Assembly (NCBI RefSeq): GCF_014204625.1
Contig: NZ_JACHLU010000013.1
Location: 1 to 63,001 of the forward strand
Origin: Gillisella vitis
Lineage (GTDB): Bacteria; Pseudomonadota; Alphaproteobacteria; Rhizobiales; Rhizobiaceae
Direction of reading: 5' to 3'
DNA: 63,001 bases
The position numbers were made by a program, and so were the translations under genes. Shown piece by piece: positions 53,693-63,001 of the stretch. Numbering within the stretch: position 1 is the stretch's first letter; each line of letters opens with the position of its first letter. The notes below the pieces were generated by a model. The model was not told the DNA's origin, did no database searches, and was given only the letters and a program-made list of their open reading frames with translations.

Positions 53693-56600
53693 TTAGAGCG
53701 TGCGTGTAATATGTTCCACGCGGAAGCACTCGATGGTGTCGCCAGCGCGGATGTCTTCGTAGTTTTCGAAGGCCATACCGCATTCCTGACCCATCGGCAC
53801 GTCCGACACTTCGTCCTTGAAGCGCTTGAGGGTCTTGAGCTTGCCTTCGTGGATAACCACGTTGTCGCGCACCAGACGCACACCAGCACCACGCTCGACC
53901 TTGCCCTCGATAACACGGCAACCCGCGACCTTGCCGGTCTTGGTGATGTTGAACACTTCGAGAATCTCGGCGTTGCCGAGGAAGGTTTCGCGGCGCTCTG
54001 GCGACAGTAGACCGGACATGGCCGCTTTTACGTCATCCACCAGATCGTAGATGATGTTGTAATAGCGGATTTCCGTGCCAGCACGCTCGGCTGCAATCTT
54101 GGCTTGAGCATTGGCACGAACGTTGAAGCCGATGATGGCGGCGTTCGATGCTTCTGCCAGTGCCAGGTCCGATTCGGTGATCCCGCCTGCGCCGGAGTGA
54201 ACGATGCGAGCGCGCACTTCGTCGGTGCCCAGCTTGTCGAGAGCGCCGATAATGGCTTCGACAGAACCCTGCACGTCGGCCTTGATGACCAGCGGGAATT
54301 CCTTGAAGCCAGTGTTCTGGAGCTGGCTCATCATCTGTTCCAGCGAACCGCGCTGGCCAGACTGACGGGCTGCGGCCTTATCACGGGCCAGACGCTGACG
54401 ATATTCAGAGATTTCGCGGGCGCGGGCTTCGTTTTCAACCACTGCGAAGCGATCACCAGCGGCTGGCGTGCCCGACAGGCCGAGAATTTCGACCGGCATG
54501 GCAGGGCCAGCTTCCTTGACGTGATTGCCCTTGTCGTTGACCAGAGCGCGTACACGGCCCCACTGATCGCCAGCAACGATAATCTGACCCGGACGCAAAG
54601 TGCCCTTCTGAATAAGGACAGTCGCAACAGCACCACGACCGCGATCAAGCTGGGCTTCAACAACCGTGCCTTCAGCGGTGCGGCTTGGGTCGGCCTTGAG
54701 GTCGAGAATTTCGGCCTGAAGAAGCACGGCTTCGAGAAGCTTGTCGAGGTTCAGCTTGGCCTTGGCCGAGACTTCAACGTCGAGCACTTCACCGCCCATG
54801 GATTCCACGAAAACTTCATACTGGAGAAGCTGCTGACGCACCTTTTCCGGATTGGCTTCGTGCTTGTCGATCTTGTTGATGGCAACAATGATCGGCACAT
54901 TGGCAGCCTTGGCGTGGCTGATCGATTCAATCGTCTGCGGCATCACGGCATCGTCAGCCGCAACCACCAGAATGGCGATGTCGGTCACCTGCGCACCACG
55001 GGCACGCATGGCCGTAAAGGCGGCGTGGCCGGGGGTGTCGATGAAGGTGATCTTCTGGCCGTTATGCTCAACCTGATAGGCACCGATGTGCTGGGTAATG
55101 CCACCGGCTTCACCCGTGACAACGCTGGTCTGGCGGATGGCGTCGAGCAGCGAGGTCTTACCATGGTCAACGTGACCCATGATGGTGACAACGGGCGGAC
55201 GCGATACCATTTCACCGGCATCGTCAGCCACATTGAAGATACCGTCTTCAACGTCGGATTCTGATACGCGCTTGACGGTATGGCCAAATTCGGTGGCGAT
55301 CAATTCAGCCAGATCGGCGTCAATGACGTCGCCAGCCTTCATCATCTGGCCTTCCTTCATCAGGTACTTGATCACGTCAACGGCGCGTTCAGACATACGC
55401 TGCGACAGTTCCTGAATGGTGATGGTTTCCGGCAGGATGACTTCGCGCATGACTTTTTCGCGGGTTTCCTGCATCTGGCTGCGGCGGAATTTTTCCTGAC
55501 GGCGACGCATGGCCGACAGCGAACGACCACGGCTTGTACCATCATCATCCACAGCAGCGGTGGTCACAGTCAGCTTGCCACGACGACGTTCATCCTCGGT
55601 CTTGGGACGGGCCGGAACCTTTGCAGGTTCTGGACGAACAACCTTGCCACGGGCAGGCGCACCACCACGCGGCGCGGGGCGGCTTTCATCTTCATCACCA
55701 CCGGCCTTGCGGCCCCGGACAAAACCGGGAGCAGGCGTTGGTGCAGCTGTTCGTGTGACAGACGGCGTCGTCCGGCTTGCTGGCTCCGAATTGCGAACCG
55801 GAGCGGCCGTTGCAACTGGCTCGGCAACAGGCGCTGGTGCAGGTGCGTTAGCAGCCTCAAGCGCGCGCGCCTTTTCTTCTTCTGCCCTGCGAAGGGCCTC
55901 GGCTTCAGCAGCAAGCTTGCGGGCTGCTTCCTCTGCCTGACGACGCACTTCTTCTTCTGCGCGACGCTTGGCATCCTCAACTTCACGCGCCTGCGCCTCA
56001 ATCAAGGCGCGACGGCGGGCATCCATTTCGCTGGCCGACAGATCGTGCAACACGGCACCCCGTGGACGATCAGGACCACGCGACGAGCGATCCGGCTGGC
56101 GATTTTGCTGGTTTGACCCTGCGCCTTGCGGACGACCCTGCTGACCCTGCGGACGACCTTGGCCCTGTCCTTGTGGACGACCCTGATTTTGACCGTAGCC
56201 CTGCCCTTGAGGCCGAGCCTGCTGGCCCGGTGCACGTTGCTGGGCATATTGGTTGGTCTGCGGAGCGCGTGGAGCAGGCGCTGCCGGGCGTGGTGCCGCG
56301 GGCTGTGCTGGAGCAGCGGCCGCCACAGGTGCCGGAGCAGCAGACGCTGGAGCCACGACGGGGGCTTGTGCCTGAGCTGGAGCCTCAGCCGGGGTCGGGG
56401 CTGGCGTTGCGGCAACAACAGGAGCCTGAACTGGAGCAGCGGCTGGAGCGGGGATCTGTGCTGGCGCTGCTTGCGCTGGTGCTTGAGCCTGTACCGGCGT
56501 CTGGACTGGAGCCTGCGGCGCACGCTCGTCTTCAGGACGGGTTGGGCGGCGCTTGCGCGTCTCGACCACAACGGCCTTGGTGCGACCGCGACCCATATCC

Positions 56601-56695
56601 TGGCGCACGGTACCCTGGTTCACTCCCGTCGGCTTGAGCGTGAGTGTCTTCTTGCCCGCTACGCTGAGTGTCTTGTCGTCTTTGTTGTCGGTCAT
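53693..56695 (-). CDS. infB: Translation initiation factor IF-2
   Basis: A 1000-residue GTPase from [18 protein letters not shown] at 56695. The N-terminal half (about 1-430) is low-complexity: Ala/Pro/Gln-rich stretches, Arg-rich Gly-Gln repeats (QGRPQG) and a charged coiled coil. The G domain has [15 protein letters not shown] (G1), DTPGHAAF (G3), NKIDKHEA (G4) and EVSAKAK (G5), then domains II-IV with the fMet-tRNA-binding C-terminus ([20 protein letters not shown]). It is part of the rimP-nusA operon. It is longer than E. coli IF2 (890) because of the N-terminal region. Confidence 0.97.
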   Translation of the reverse strand: MTDNKDDKTLSVAGKKTLTLKPTGVNQGTVRQDMGRGRTKAVVVETRKRRPTRPEDERAPQAPVQTPVQAQAPAQAAPAQIPAPAAAPVQAPVVAATPAPTPAEAPAQAQAPVVAPASAAPAPVAAAAPAQPAAPRPAAPAPRAPQTNQYAQQRAPGQQARPQGQGYGQNQGRPQGQGQGRPQGQQGRPQGAGSNQQNRQPDRSSRGPDRPRGAVLHDLSASEMDARRRALIEAQAREVEDAKRRAEEEVRRQAEEAARKLAAEAEALRRAEEEKARALEAANAPAPAPVAEPVATAAPVRNSEPASRTTPSVTRTAAPTPAPGFVRGRKAGGDEDESRPAPRGGAPARGKVVRPEPAKVPARPKTEDERRRGKLTVTTAAVDDDGTSRGRSLSAMRRRQEKFRRSQMQETREKVMREVILPETITIQELSQRMSERAVDVIKYLMKEGQMMKAGDVIDADLAELIATEFGHTVKRVSESDVEDGIFNVADDAGEMVSRPPVVTIMGHVDHGKTSLLDAIRQTSVVTGEAGGITQHIGAYQVEHNGQKITFIDTPGHAAFTAMRARGAQVTDIAILVVAADDAVMPQTIESISHAKAANVPIIVAINKIDKHEANPEKVRQQLLQYEVFVESMGGEVLDVEVSAKAKLNLDKLLEAVLLQAEILDLKADPSRTAEGTVVEAQLDRGRGAVATVLIQKGTLRPGQIIVAGDQWGRVRALVNDKGNHVKEAGPAMPVEILGLSGTPAAGDRFAVVENEARAREISEYRQRLARDKAAARQSGQRGSLEQMMSQLQNTGFKEFPLVIKADVQGSVEAIIGALDKLGTDEVRARIVHSGAGGITESDLALAEASNAAIIGFNVRANAQAKIAAERAGTEIRYYNIIYDLVDDVKAAMSGLLSPERRETFLGNAEILEVFNITKTGKVAGCRVIEGKVERGAGVRLVRDNVVIHEGKLKTLKRFKDEVSDVPMGQECGMAFENYEDIRAGDTIECFRVEHITRTL

Positions 56696-56796
56696 TCCGT
56701 TCCCGTTCCTTCGAGCGAGGCCGGATGCCAAACATCAGACCACGCCGTTCACATACTGTCCTAAACCACGGAGGCCGGCTCTCACCGGTGACCGGG

Positions 56797-57501
56797 TCAT
56801 TGTGGCTTCCGGCCAGTGTCGCTCAATCCCCGTGGCCAATTGCCACGATAGGTCTCGAGCAGAGTTGCGCGTTTCACTACACCCTCACCGGCCTGCCCTG
56901 CAAGCGCGCAAGCATGGATAAACGCATTCTGGCCTATCAGTTCTTGCATTTCCGCCTCGGAAAAGAGCCGGAACGCAGGAATCTCCTCGTCCGTTTCCAT
57001 TCCAAGGTGCCAGGCCTTGCGGGCCTGGTCCAGTTTTCGAACACCATCAGCAGCGGCATCGGTGGCGTGAAACACACACAAAGCCGAGCCACTGCGAATG
57101 GCGAGATCAACTTTCGCCGATCCTGTTACAAACTGGCCCGCCTTGCGCGCCAGATTCATCATTCCCGCCACCTGTTGCACAAGCAGCCTGTCAACCTGCG
57201 CCCCCAAATCGGGAGCAACGGTGACATCCGCCTTCAAAGCCCGGGCGAATTGTTTTTTCGCCACCGCCTTGTCAACGGCCTCGCGGGAAACAGACACCCA
57301 GCATCCACGGCCGGGCAGTTCCCGTTTCAAATCCGGCACAACAACCCCGTCTGGGGTTGCAACGAACCGGATCAAAGTGTCTGGCGTTCCAGCCTTGCGG
57401 GTGACAATGCAAGTGCGGTCATTCTGACCATCCTTGCCCGACACACCTTTTTGCGGCTTGGGCGGACGCTCCTTCTCCAAAGGTTGATCGGAGGCCATCA
57501 C
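56797..57501 (-). CDS. YlxR-like RNA-binding protein with L7Ae-type C-terminus
   Basis: A 234-residue protein. Residues about 20-100 form the DUF448/YlxR domain, with RTCIVTRKAGTPDTLIRFV and the GRGCWVSVSREAVDKAVAKK motif. Residues about 105-190 resemble an L7Ae/L30e-like fold (VAGMMNLARKAGQFVTGSAK). It sits between nusA and infB as in many bacteria, where YlxR-like proteins bind RNA and may affect RNase P or transcription. The start overlaps nusA by four bases, so translation is coupled. Confidence 0.9.
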   Translation of the reverse strand: MMASDQPLEKERPPKPQKGVSGKDGQNDRTCIVTRKAGTPDTLIRFVATPDGVVVPDLKRELPGRGCWVSVSREAVDKAVAKKQFARALKADVTVAPDLGAQVDRLLVQQVAGMMNLARKAGQFVTGSAKVDLAIRSGSALCVFHATDAAADGVRKLDQARKAWHLGMETDEEIPAFRLFSEAEMQELIGQNAFIHACALAGQAGEGVVKRATLLETYRGNWPRGLSDTGRKPQ

Positions 57502-59129
57502 GCGCTCCGCTCAGCCTCGTCTGCTACGCCGTCTTCAGCGTCAACGTCAGCTTCGACAGCTTCTGCCTGCGCCAGCGCTTCATCTTCGGTGATCCAGCCA
57601 GCCGTCAGGCGAGCCTGAATGACCATGCGTTCAGCCTCCTGACGTGACACATCCAGCTTGGAGAACAGGCCTTCAAACTTCTTGGTCTCACCGTCTTTGC
57701 GCTCACTCCAGCCGACCAGGTCGTCTGATGCACAGCCAGCGAAATCTTCAATAGTCTTGATACCGTCCTGCCCCAGAGCCACCATCATCTGGGTGGTCAT
57801 GCCGGGAATCTGACGCAACTCATCGGAGACACCCAGCTCTTTACGCTTGGCATCAAACTCAGCTTCGATCTTTTCGAGGTACTCACGGGCACGAGTCTGA
57901 ATTTCTTCAGCCGTGTCATCGTCAAAGCCATCAATTGAGGAAATTTCATCGAGATTGGCATAGGCAACTTCTTCAACCTGCGCAAAGCCTTCCGATGCCA
58001 GCACCTGACCGACCATTTCGTCCACGTCGAGCGCGTCCATGAACAGGTTGGTGCGCTCGTTGAATTCCTTCTGGCGACGTTCCGATTCCTCGGCTTCCGT
58101 CATGATGTCAATGTCCCAGCCGGTCAGCTGCGAGGCCAGACGCACGTTCTGACCACGACGGCCGATGGCCAGCGACAGCTGCTCATCTGGCACCACCACT
58201 TCGATACGCTCTGCATCTTCATCCAGAACAACCTTGGAGACTTCCGCAGGCTGCAACGCATTGACGATGAAGGAAGCAGGATCAGCCGACCATGGAATAA
58301 TGTCGATCTTTTCGCCCTGCAATTCGCCAACCACGGCCTGAACGCGCGAACCGCGCATACCGACGCAGGCACCGACCGGATCAATCGAACTGTCGTTGGA
58401 AATCACCGCGATCTTGGCGCGCGAACCCGGATCACGGGCCACCGACTTGATCTGAATGATGCCGTCATAGATTTCCGGCACTTCCATGGTGAAGAGCTTG
58501 ACCATGAACTGCGGATGGGTACGCGAGAGGAAAATCTGCGGCCCACGCTGTTCGCGGCGCACGTCATAGACAAAGGCGCGAACGCGATCACCGTAACGCA
58601 TGGCTTCGCGTGGAATCATCTCGTCACGACGGATAATGCCTTCGCCACGGCCGAGATCGACAATCACATTGCCATACTCAACGCGCTTGACTGTGCCGTT
58701 GATGATTTCACCAACGCGATCCTTGAATTCATCATACTGACGGTCACGCTCGGCTTCGCGCACTTTCTGCACAATCACCTGCTTGGCAGACTGGGCGGCA
58801 ATACGGCCAAAATCCATCGGCGGCAGCGGATCGGCAATGAAATCCCCCAGCTTGGCATCAACATTGCGGTCGCGGGCCAGCGGCAGCGCGATCTGCGTGC
58901 CATAATCCTCAACCGTATCCACCACTTCCAGAAGACGCTGAAGACGAATTTCGCCGGTCTTGGAGTTGATGTCGGCGCGGATATTGGTCTCGGAGCCGTA
59001 ACGCGAACGCGCGGCCTTCTGGATGGCGTCAGCCATCGCAGCAAGCACGATTTCACGATCGATGACCTTCTCGCGCGCAACCGCATCTGCGATCTGCAAC
59101 AGCTCAAGCCGATTAGCACTGACTGCCAT
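57498..59129 (-). CDS. nusA: Transcription elongation/termination factor NusA
   Basis: A 543-residue factor. The N-terminal RNAP-binding domain begins MAVSANRLELLQIADAVARE. The S1 domain includes GTVKRVEYGNVIVDLGRGEG, the KH1 domain is near SIDPVGACVGMRGSRVQAVV and KH2 near LSLAIGRRGQNVRLASQLTG. Two C-terminal acidic repeats of the helix-hairpin-helix type follow (SDELRQIPGMTTQMMVALGQ). It modulates pausing and termination. It follows rimP by 57 bases. Confidence 0.97.
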   Translation of the reverse strand: MAVSANRLELLQIADAVAREKVIDREIVLAAMADAIQKAARSRYGSETNIRADINSKTGEIRLQRLLEVVDTVEDYGTQIALPLARDRNVDAKLGDFIADPLPPMDFGRIAAQSAKQVIVQKVREAERDRQYDEFKDRVGEIINGTVKRVEYGNVIVDLGRGEGIIRRDEMIPREAMRYGDRVRAFVYDVRREQRGPQIFLSRTHPQFMVKLFTMEVPEIYDGIIQIKSVARDPGSRAKIAVISNDSSIDPVGACVGMRGSRVQAVVGELQGEKIDIIPWSADPASFIVNALQPAEVSKVVLDEDAERIEVVVPDEQLSLAIGRRGQNVRLASQLTGWDIDIMTEAEESERRQKEFNERTNLFMDALDVDEMVGQVLASEGFAQVEEVAYANLDEISSIDGFDDDTAEEIQTRAREYLEKIEAEFDAKRKELGVSDELRQIPGMTTQMMVALGQDGIKTIEDFAGCASDDLVGWSERKDGETKKFEGLFSKLDVSRQEAERMVIQARLTAGWITEDEALAQAEAVEADVDAEDGVADEAERSA

Positions 59130-59186
59130 TGTCTAAAGTCTCCGTCTTCCTGCCTCGGGCAATGAGCCCTTGAGGCGTGTTATCGG

Positions 59187-59795
59187 TTATTCCGCTTCGT
59201 CTGCTTCATCATTCTGGTTTGCGGCTTCCGCCTTTGCCAGTTTATCAGCCCGAAGGGCATCGCGGATAAGATCATCCGTCAGAATCAATTTTGCCTCAGC
59301 CAAAGCCGTAAACGGAATGGTCACCCGAGGTTCTTCACCGTAAGCCGCCTGATCACGCTCCAACACGAAGCCATCAGCGGTCACTTCGGTAATTTTGCCG
59401 CGAAACCGCTTGCGATTATCCACCAGAATCGATGTCTCGCATTTCAGCAGATTGCCCTGCCAGCGGGTAAAATCAGACACCCGCACCATGGGACGATCAA
59501 TGCCCGGCGACGACACTTCCAGATGATACTCCTTATCGATCGGATCTTCTACATCCAAAACCGGAGAAATGGCCTGCGACAGCGCTTCGCAATCGGTGAC
59601 TGTCATGGTGCCATCGGCACGCTCGGCCATGATTTGCAACGTCAGGCCATTCTGGTTCATCATCCGAACCCGCACGAGCTTGAAACCCAGATCGAGCGTT
59701 ACCGGCTCGATAATCTCGGCAATACGCCGATCCAGACCGGTCTCGGTAATCAGGCGTGGTTCAAGCAGATCGCTTACGGGCATATGTTCGGACAA
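59187..59795 (-). CDS. rimP: Ribosome maturation factor RimP
   Basis: A 202-residue factor for 30S maturation. It has [39 protein letters not shown] and the [20 protein letters not shown] motif of the C-terminal SH3-like domain. The start appears to be TTG at 59795, with GGAGG 8 bases upstream; the ATG at 59783 is a less good alternative. The C-terminal tail is longer than in E. coli and acidic ([13 protein letters not shown]). It opens the nusA operon and is preceded by a hairpin with a T-run. Confidence 0.93.
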   Translation of the reverse strand: MSEHMPVSDLLEPRLITETGLDRRIAEIIEPVTLDLGFKLVRVRMMNQNGLTLQIMAERADGTMTVTDCEALSQAISPVLDVEDPIDKEYHLEVSSPGIDRPMVRVSDFTRWQGNLLKCETSILVDNRKRFRGKITEVTADGFVLERDQAAYGEEPRVTIPFTALAEAKLILTDDLIRDALRADKLAKAEAANQNDEADEAE

Positions 59796-60259
59796 GCCTG
59801 TCCTCCTGGGAAATTGGCGCTTGGAGTGTCACCGCCAACAAAAAAGAGCGGGTCCTTGCGGGCCCACCCTTCATCTGGCGATCAAGAATTTAGACGCTCT
59901 ATACGCCCTGCGCCGTTTGAATGCAAGTCATTCCACAAGCACCGTATGCGATCAGCCTGACAGGAGAAAAACAGCCAGGCATTTGCCAAGCCTCCCGCGA
60001 GATGTGCTCGGAAAAATTGTTCTGATGCTCACATTTATTCTCACACTGCCCCAATATGGGCCGGTTTGCCACGTTATTGCAAAACGCTGAAACCGGAATC
60101 GGTTGAAGAGTGAAAGGATATGGCGGATATAGCATATGGATGTGTCATTGGGTCCGGCATTGCGCCACACGATGCCATAGCCTTTGAACCTCCTGAAAGC
60201 CACGTCCAGTTTCTTCACTGTCACCCTCTCTCTTTCAGTTGCAAACAACGGAAAAGCCC
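59796..60259. other. 464-base region upstream of rimP
   Basis: It holds the rimP leader with the hairpin at 59850-59865 and probably the promoters of rimP (minus) and the MFS gene (plus). A minus-strand ORF of 98 codons (59952-60248) has no recognisable features and is rejected. No tRNA or other RNA gene was found, so the metY gene that sits upstream of rimP in enterobacteria is missing. Confidence 0.5.
59840..59865 (-). terminator. Candidate attenuator in the rimP-nusA-infB leader
   Basis: On the minus strand the stem GGGCCC-GCAA-GGACCC is followed four bases later by TTTTTT. It lies 45 bases upstream of the rimP start codon, with no upstream gene to end, so it is likely an attenuator of the operon rather than a plain terminator. 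Confidence 0.6.
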
Positions 60260-61888
60260 GTGCCGGACAGACGATCTCCTTTAGCGCCGTTTAAAAACAA
60301 AGTCTTTCTGACCATCTGGATGGCCAGCATCACCTCGAATTTCGGGGGTCTCATTCAGGATGTCGGGGCGGCATGGATGATGACATCCATCTCGAAATCA
60401 GAGAGCATGGTGGCACTGGTGCAGGCTTCCAACACGGCTCCCATCATGCTGTTTTCGCTGGTGGCCGGTGCGATTGCCGATGGATTTGACCGGCGCAAGG
60501 TGATGCTGACCGCGCAGATTTTTCTGCTGGTTGTGTCAGCGCTTTTGTCTGCCTTCACATGGTTTGGCCTGCTCACTCCATGGTCACTGCTGGCGTTTAC
60601 GTTTCTGATCGGCTGTGGCACGGCCCTGAACAGTCCGTCATGGCAGGCTTCGGTGGGCGACATTGTCGGGCGTGAAGATTTGCCCTCGGCGGTTTCGCTC
60701 AACAGCATGGGCTTTAACATGACCCGCAGCGTTGGTCCTGCGATTGGCGGTTTGATTGTGGCCATTGCCGGGGCGGCGACTGCCTTTGCCGTCAATGCCG
60801 TCAGCTATCTTTCGATGATCTATGCGCTGGCGCGCTGGAAGCCGGTCTATCCGAAAACCACCCTGCCACGCGAAAGTCTGGGCCACGCCATTGCGGCGGG
60901 CCTGCGCTATATGGCCATGTCTCCCAACCTGATGAAAGTGCTGTTTCGCGGCTTTCTGTTCGGCTTTTCGGCCACGGCCATTCTGTCCTTGCTGCCGCTA
61001 GTCACCAAGGACAGCCTGGGAGGCGGACCGCTGACCTATGGTGGATTGCTGGGCGCATTCGGGCTGGGTGCCATTGCCGGGGCAATGTCCAATGCCCGCA
61101 TTCGTGAGATATTGAGCAGCGAGCAGATCGTGCGCTGTTCATTCGCAGGCTTTGCCGTGGCCGCAGCCGTGACCGGCATCAGCCAAACCTTTTGGCTGAC
61201 AGCACCGGCGCTGATTGTTGCCGGAGCCTGTTGGGTCTTGTCGCTGTCGCTGTTCAACACCGTGGTGCAGCTCTCCACGCCGCGCTGGGTGGTGGGGCGC
61301 GCGCTGTCGCTTTATCAGACAGCAACCTTTGGCGGCATGGCCGGCGGAGCCTGGGTCTGGGGTGTGCTTGCCGAAAATCTCGGCTCCGGCGAGGCGCTGA
61401 TTGCCTCTGCCGTGGTGATGATTGCTGGCGTTGCCATCGGCTTTCTTTTGCCGATGCCAGCCTTTGCCACGCTGGACCTTAACCCGCTCAACCGCTTCAA
61501 CGAGCCGCCACTGCGGCTGGATATTCGTCCGCGCAGCGGCCCAATCGTGATCCAGATCGATTTTGAAATTGATGACAAGGACGTTCCGGAATTTCTGAAA
61601 GTCATGGTCGAGCGGCGGCGCATTCGCCTGCGCGATGGTGCCCAGAACTGGGCACTGATGCGTGACCTTGAAAACCCCGACATCTGGACCGAAAGCTACC
61701 ACACCCCGACCTGGGTCGATTACGTCCGCCACAACCACCGCCGCACCAAGGCCGACGCCCAGATTACCGACCGGCTGATGGATCTGCACAAGGGCGCAAA
61801 ACCTCCCCACGTACACCGCATGATTGAAAGACAGGCCATTCCACCCGCCGATGACGTGTTTCACAAACCGCATATCGATCACCATTGA
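60260..61888 (+). CDS. MFS exporter with C-terminal soluble domain (MFS_3/EntS type)
   Basis: A protein of about 542 residues. The preferred start is GTG at 60260, with GGAAAAG 6 bases upstream; TTG at 60239 would add 7 residues. It has twelve membrane spans: VFLTIWMASITSNFGGLIQD at the start, the DGFDRRKVMLTAQIFLLVVS cytoplasmic loop and LGGGPLTYGGLLGAFGLGAI. The last about 125 residues (IVIQIDFEIDDKDVPEFLKV, LRDGAQNWALMRDL) form a soluble domain, common in this branch. The substrate may be a siderophore-like or toxic compound; no direct evidence. Confidence 0.85.
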   Translation: MPDRRSPLAPFKNKVFLTIWMASITSNFGGLIQDVGAAWMMTSISKSESMVALVQASNTAPIMLFSLVAGAIADGFDRRKVMLTAQIFLLVVSALLSAFTWFGLLTPWSLLAFTFLIGCGTALNSPSWQASVGDIVGREDLPSAVSLNSMGFNMTRSVGPAIGGLIVAIAGAATAFAVNAVSYLSMIYALARWKPVYPKTTLPRESLGHAIAAGLRYMAMSPNLMKVLFRGFLFGFSATAILSLLPLVTKDSLGGGPLTYGGLLGAFGLGAIAGAMSNARIREILSSEQIVRCSFAGFAVAAAVTGISQTFWLTAPALIVAGACWVLSLSLFNTVVQLSTPRWVVGRALSLYQTATFGGMAGGAWVWGVLAENLGSGEALIASAVVMIAGVAIGFLLPMPAFATLDLNPLNRFNEPPLRLDIRPRSGPIVIQIDFEIDDKDVPEFLKVMVERRRIRLRDGAQNWALMRDLENPDIWTESYHTPTWVDYVRHNHRRTKADAQITDRLMDLHKGAKPPHVHRMIERQAIPPADDVFHKPHIDHH

Positions 61889-62064
61889 CAGGTGGCGATA
61901 GGCGGCAAAGACAAACCCTTTATTGTGAATGGTTTAACCTTTGAAATTATAAGCTTTCATTTTATTTATTACTAAATTTTAATGTTTTTTGTCGTGAAAA
62001 AATCACTGTTACAATCTTTAGTCATCATGTAGCCTTCCACTCAATGCAATTAGGAGTGGGCTTA

Positions 62065-63001
62065 ATGGCAACTATAAATGGTACAACTGCAAACGACACA
62101 TTAACAGGTACATCGTCTGACGATACAATCTCAGGCCTTGCTGGCGCGGATACGCTGATTGGCGGCTTGGGTAATGACACACTCAATGGCGGAGCGGGTG
62201 CAGATGTTCTGAACGGTGGCGAAGGTTCTGACACGGCCAGCTATGCCGGAAGCACCGCCGTCAACGTCAACCTCAAGACGGGCGTGACATCCGGTGGCGA
62301 TGCCGTGGGCGATACCTTCGTCAGCATCGAAAACATCACAGGCTCAGGCTATGCCGACATTCTTACCGGTGATGACGGCGATAACATCATCAATGGCGGG
62401 GGTGGCAATGACATACTGGAAGGGGGCAAGGGGGCTGATACGCTACAGGCCGGGGGCGGCTATGATACGGCGTCCTACGCCAATTCTGATGCAGCTGTAA
62501 ACGTCAATATCTCATTGGTAGACGGACATACGGTTGGCTCCGGAACTGGCGGCGACGCAGAAGGTGACAGCTATTATGATATGTCTTACTTCGTTGGTTC
62601 CAAATACAATGATACTTTCTCCGGCGAGATCAGACCTTTTAATTTTGCCGGTGGATTGGGCGATGACACTTACGTGGTTAAAACATCATCCATCACAATT
62701 ACGGAAGCCAAAGACGAAGGCAACGACACCGTTCTGGCCTCGGTCAACTACACACTCTCGGACCATGTCGAAACGCTGAAATATACCGGAGACGGAAACT
62801 TCATCGGAACCGGCAGCGCACAAGACAACACCATCATCGGCGGTTCTGGTGATGACACCCTGATCGGCAAGGCTGGCGCAGACACTCTGATCGGCGGCAG
62901 CGGCTCTGACACGGCCAGCTATGCCGGAAGCACCGCCGTCAACGTCAACCTCAAGACGGGCGTGACATCCGGTGGCGATGCCGTGGGCGATACCTTCGTC
63001 A
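62065..63001 (+). CDS. RTX/hemolysin-type calcium-binding repeat protein, partial
   Basis: The reading frame is open from the ATG at 62065 (TAGGAG 8 bases upstream) to the window end, at least 312 residues, so the gene continues outside. It is made of GGxGxDxL-type nonapeptide repeats, for example LTGTSSDDTISGLAGADTL and GGLGNDTLNGGAGADVLNGG. Such repeats bind Ca2+ after export by a type I secretion system, whose signal would be at the missing C-terminus. No signal peptide is present, as expected. A 97-base perfect direct repeat lies at 62227-62323 and 62905-63001. The 178 bases upstream are AT-rich and promoter-like. Confidence 0.9.
   Translation, partial: MATINGTTANDTLTGTSSDDTISGLAGADTLIGGLGNDTLNGGAGADVLNGGEGSDTASYAGSTAVNVNLKTGVTSGGDAVGDTFVSIENITGSGYADILTGDDGDNIINGGGGNDILEGGKGADTLQAGGGYDTASYANSDAAVNVNISLVDGHTVGSGTGGDAEGDSYYDMSYFVGSKYNDTFSGEIRPFNFAGGLGDDTYVVKTSSITITEAKDEGNDTVLASVNYTLSDHVETLKYTGDGNFIGTGSAQDNTIIGGSGDDTLIGKAGADTLIGGSGSDTASYAGSTAVNVNLKTGVTSGGDAVGDTFV
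62227..63001 (+). repeat. 97 bp perfect direct repeat within the RTX gene (678 bp period)
   Basis: Positions 62227-62323 and 62905-63001 are identical at all 97 bases; the second copy is cut by the window end and may continue. The offset of 678 bases is 226 codons, so it preserves frame. Both encode SDTASYAGSTAVNVNLKTG and following residues. Confidence 0.92.

Noticed and set aside
54104..55264. 386-codon plus-strand ORF opposite infB
   Set aside because: It is an antisense shadow of the IF-2 G domain.
59952..60248. 98-codon minus-strand ORF upstream of rimP, with a GTG start and GAGAGGG in front
   Set aside because: The composition is odd (many Arg, Phe, Ile), no motif is seen, and it overlaps the probable promoter of the MFS gene and the rimP leader.

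Overview
The window looks like a chromosomal core segment from a member of the Rhizobiaceae (Agrobacterium / Allorhizobium / Rhizobium type alphaproteobacterium). The reasons are moderately high GC, an Irr-type Fur regulator with an HHH heme motif, an MbfA-type ferritin-VIT1 iron exporter with an Irr-box-like palindrome, a FYDLN-acid protein next to tRNA-Ala(GGC), the fabA-fabB-fabI cluster beside irr, and many copies of intergenic mosaic palindromic repeats (RIME-like). No rRNA, CRISPR array, transposase or prophage gene was seen.

Region 1-9.7 kb: short RNase D, M29 aminopeptidase, YbaK and ArsC-like proteins, an AEC permease, a NAMPT-type nicotinamide phosphoribosyltransferase, and a long Ala/Thr/Gln-rich protein of unknown role. 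Region 8.8-14.3 kb: an EamA permease with a divergent MarR regulator and two candidate operators, xseA, small membrane proteins including an apparent glycosyltransferase C-terminal remnant next to GtrA, and a Gfo/Idh/MocA oxidoreductase. Region 14.4-19.3 kb: a four-gene, same-strand unit that is the most interesting accessory item. It encodes two related membrane-anchored proteins of unknown function, a DyP-type peroxidase and a membrane-anchored P450. It is followed by a LysR regulator divergent from an aldo/keto reductase, an AT-rich islet with two small helix-turn-helix type genes, and an AraC regulator divergent from a second EamA permease.

Region 24.7-34 kb: translation genes on the minus strand (infC, rpmI, rplT, pheS, pheT). 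Two usual linkages are interrupted. A PepSY protein / response regulator / histidine kinase operon lies between infC and rpmI-rplT, and a DUF4160 / DUF2442 / DEDDh exonuclease cassette lies between pheS and pheT. infC appears to start at the rare codon ATT, which leaves it 178 residues long. Region 34-38.7 kb: an alpha/beta hydrolase, a transglutaminase-like protease, mbfA with its Irr box, a group III truncated globin, and an orphan DctP-type binding protein.

Region 38.8-49 kb: rpsA and cmk, the FYDLN-acid gene, tRNA-Ala, a YdcF-family protein whose C-terminus is encoded by a repeat, a TRIC-type channel, irr, fabA-fabB-fabI for anaerobic-type unsaturated fatty acid synthesis, and an RsmC-like methyltransferase. 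Region 49.3-59.8 kb: the conserved minus-strand order rimP, nusA, ylxR-like, infB, rbfA, truB, rpsO, pnp, which couples transcription elongation, translation initiation, ribosome maturation and RNA decay. A candidate attenuator precedes rimP. The window ends with an MFS exporter and the 5' part of an RTX-repeat protein that runs off the end and carries a perfect 97 bp internal duplication.

All functional calls come from reading the translated sequences and motifs; no database search was run. Start codons were re-chosen from ribosome-binding sites and family lengths where possible.
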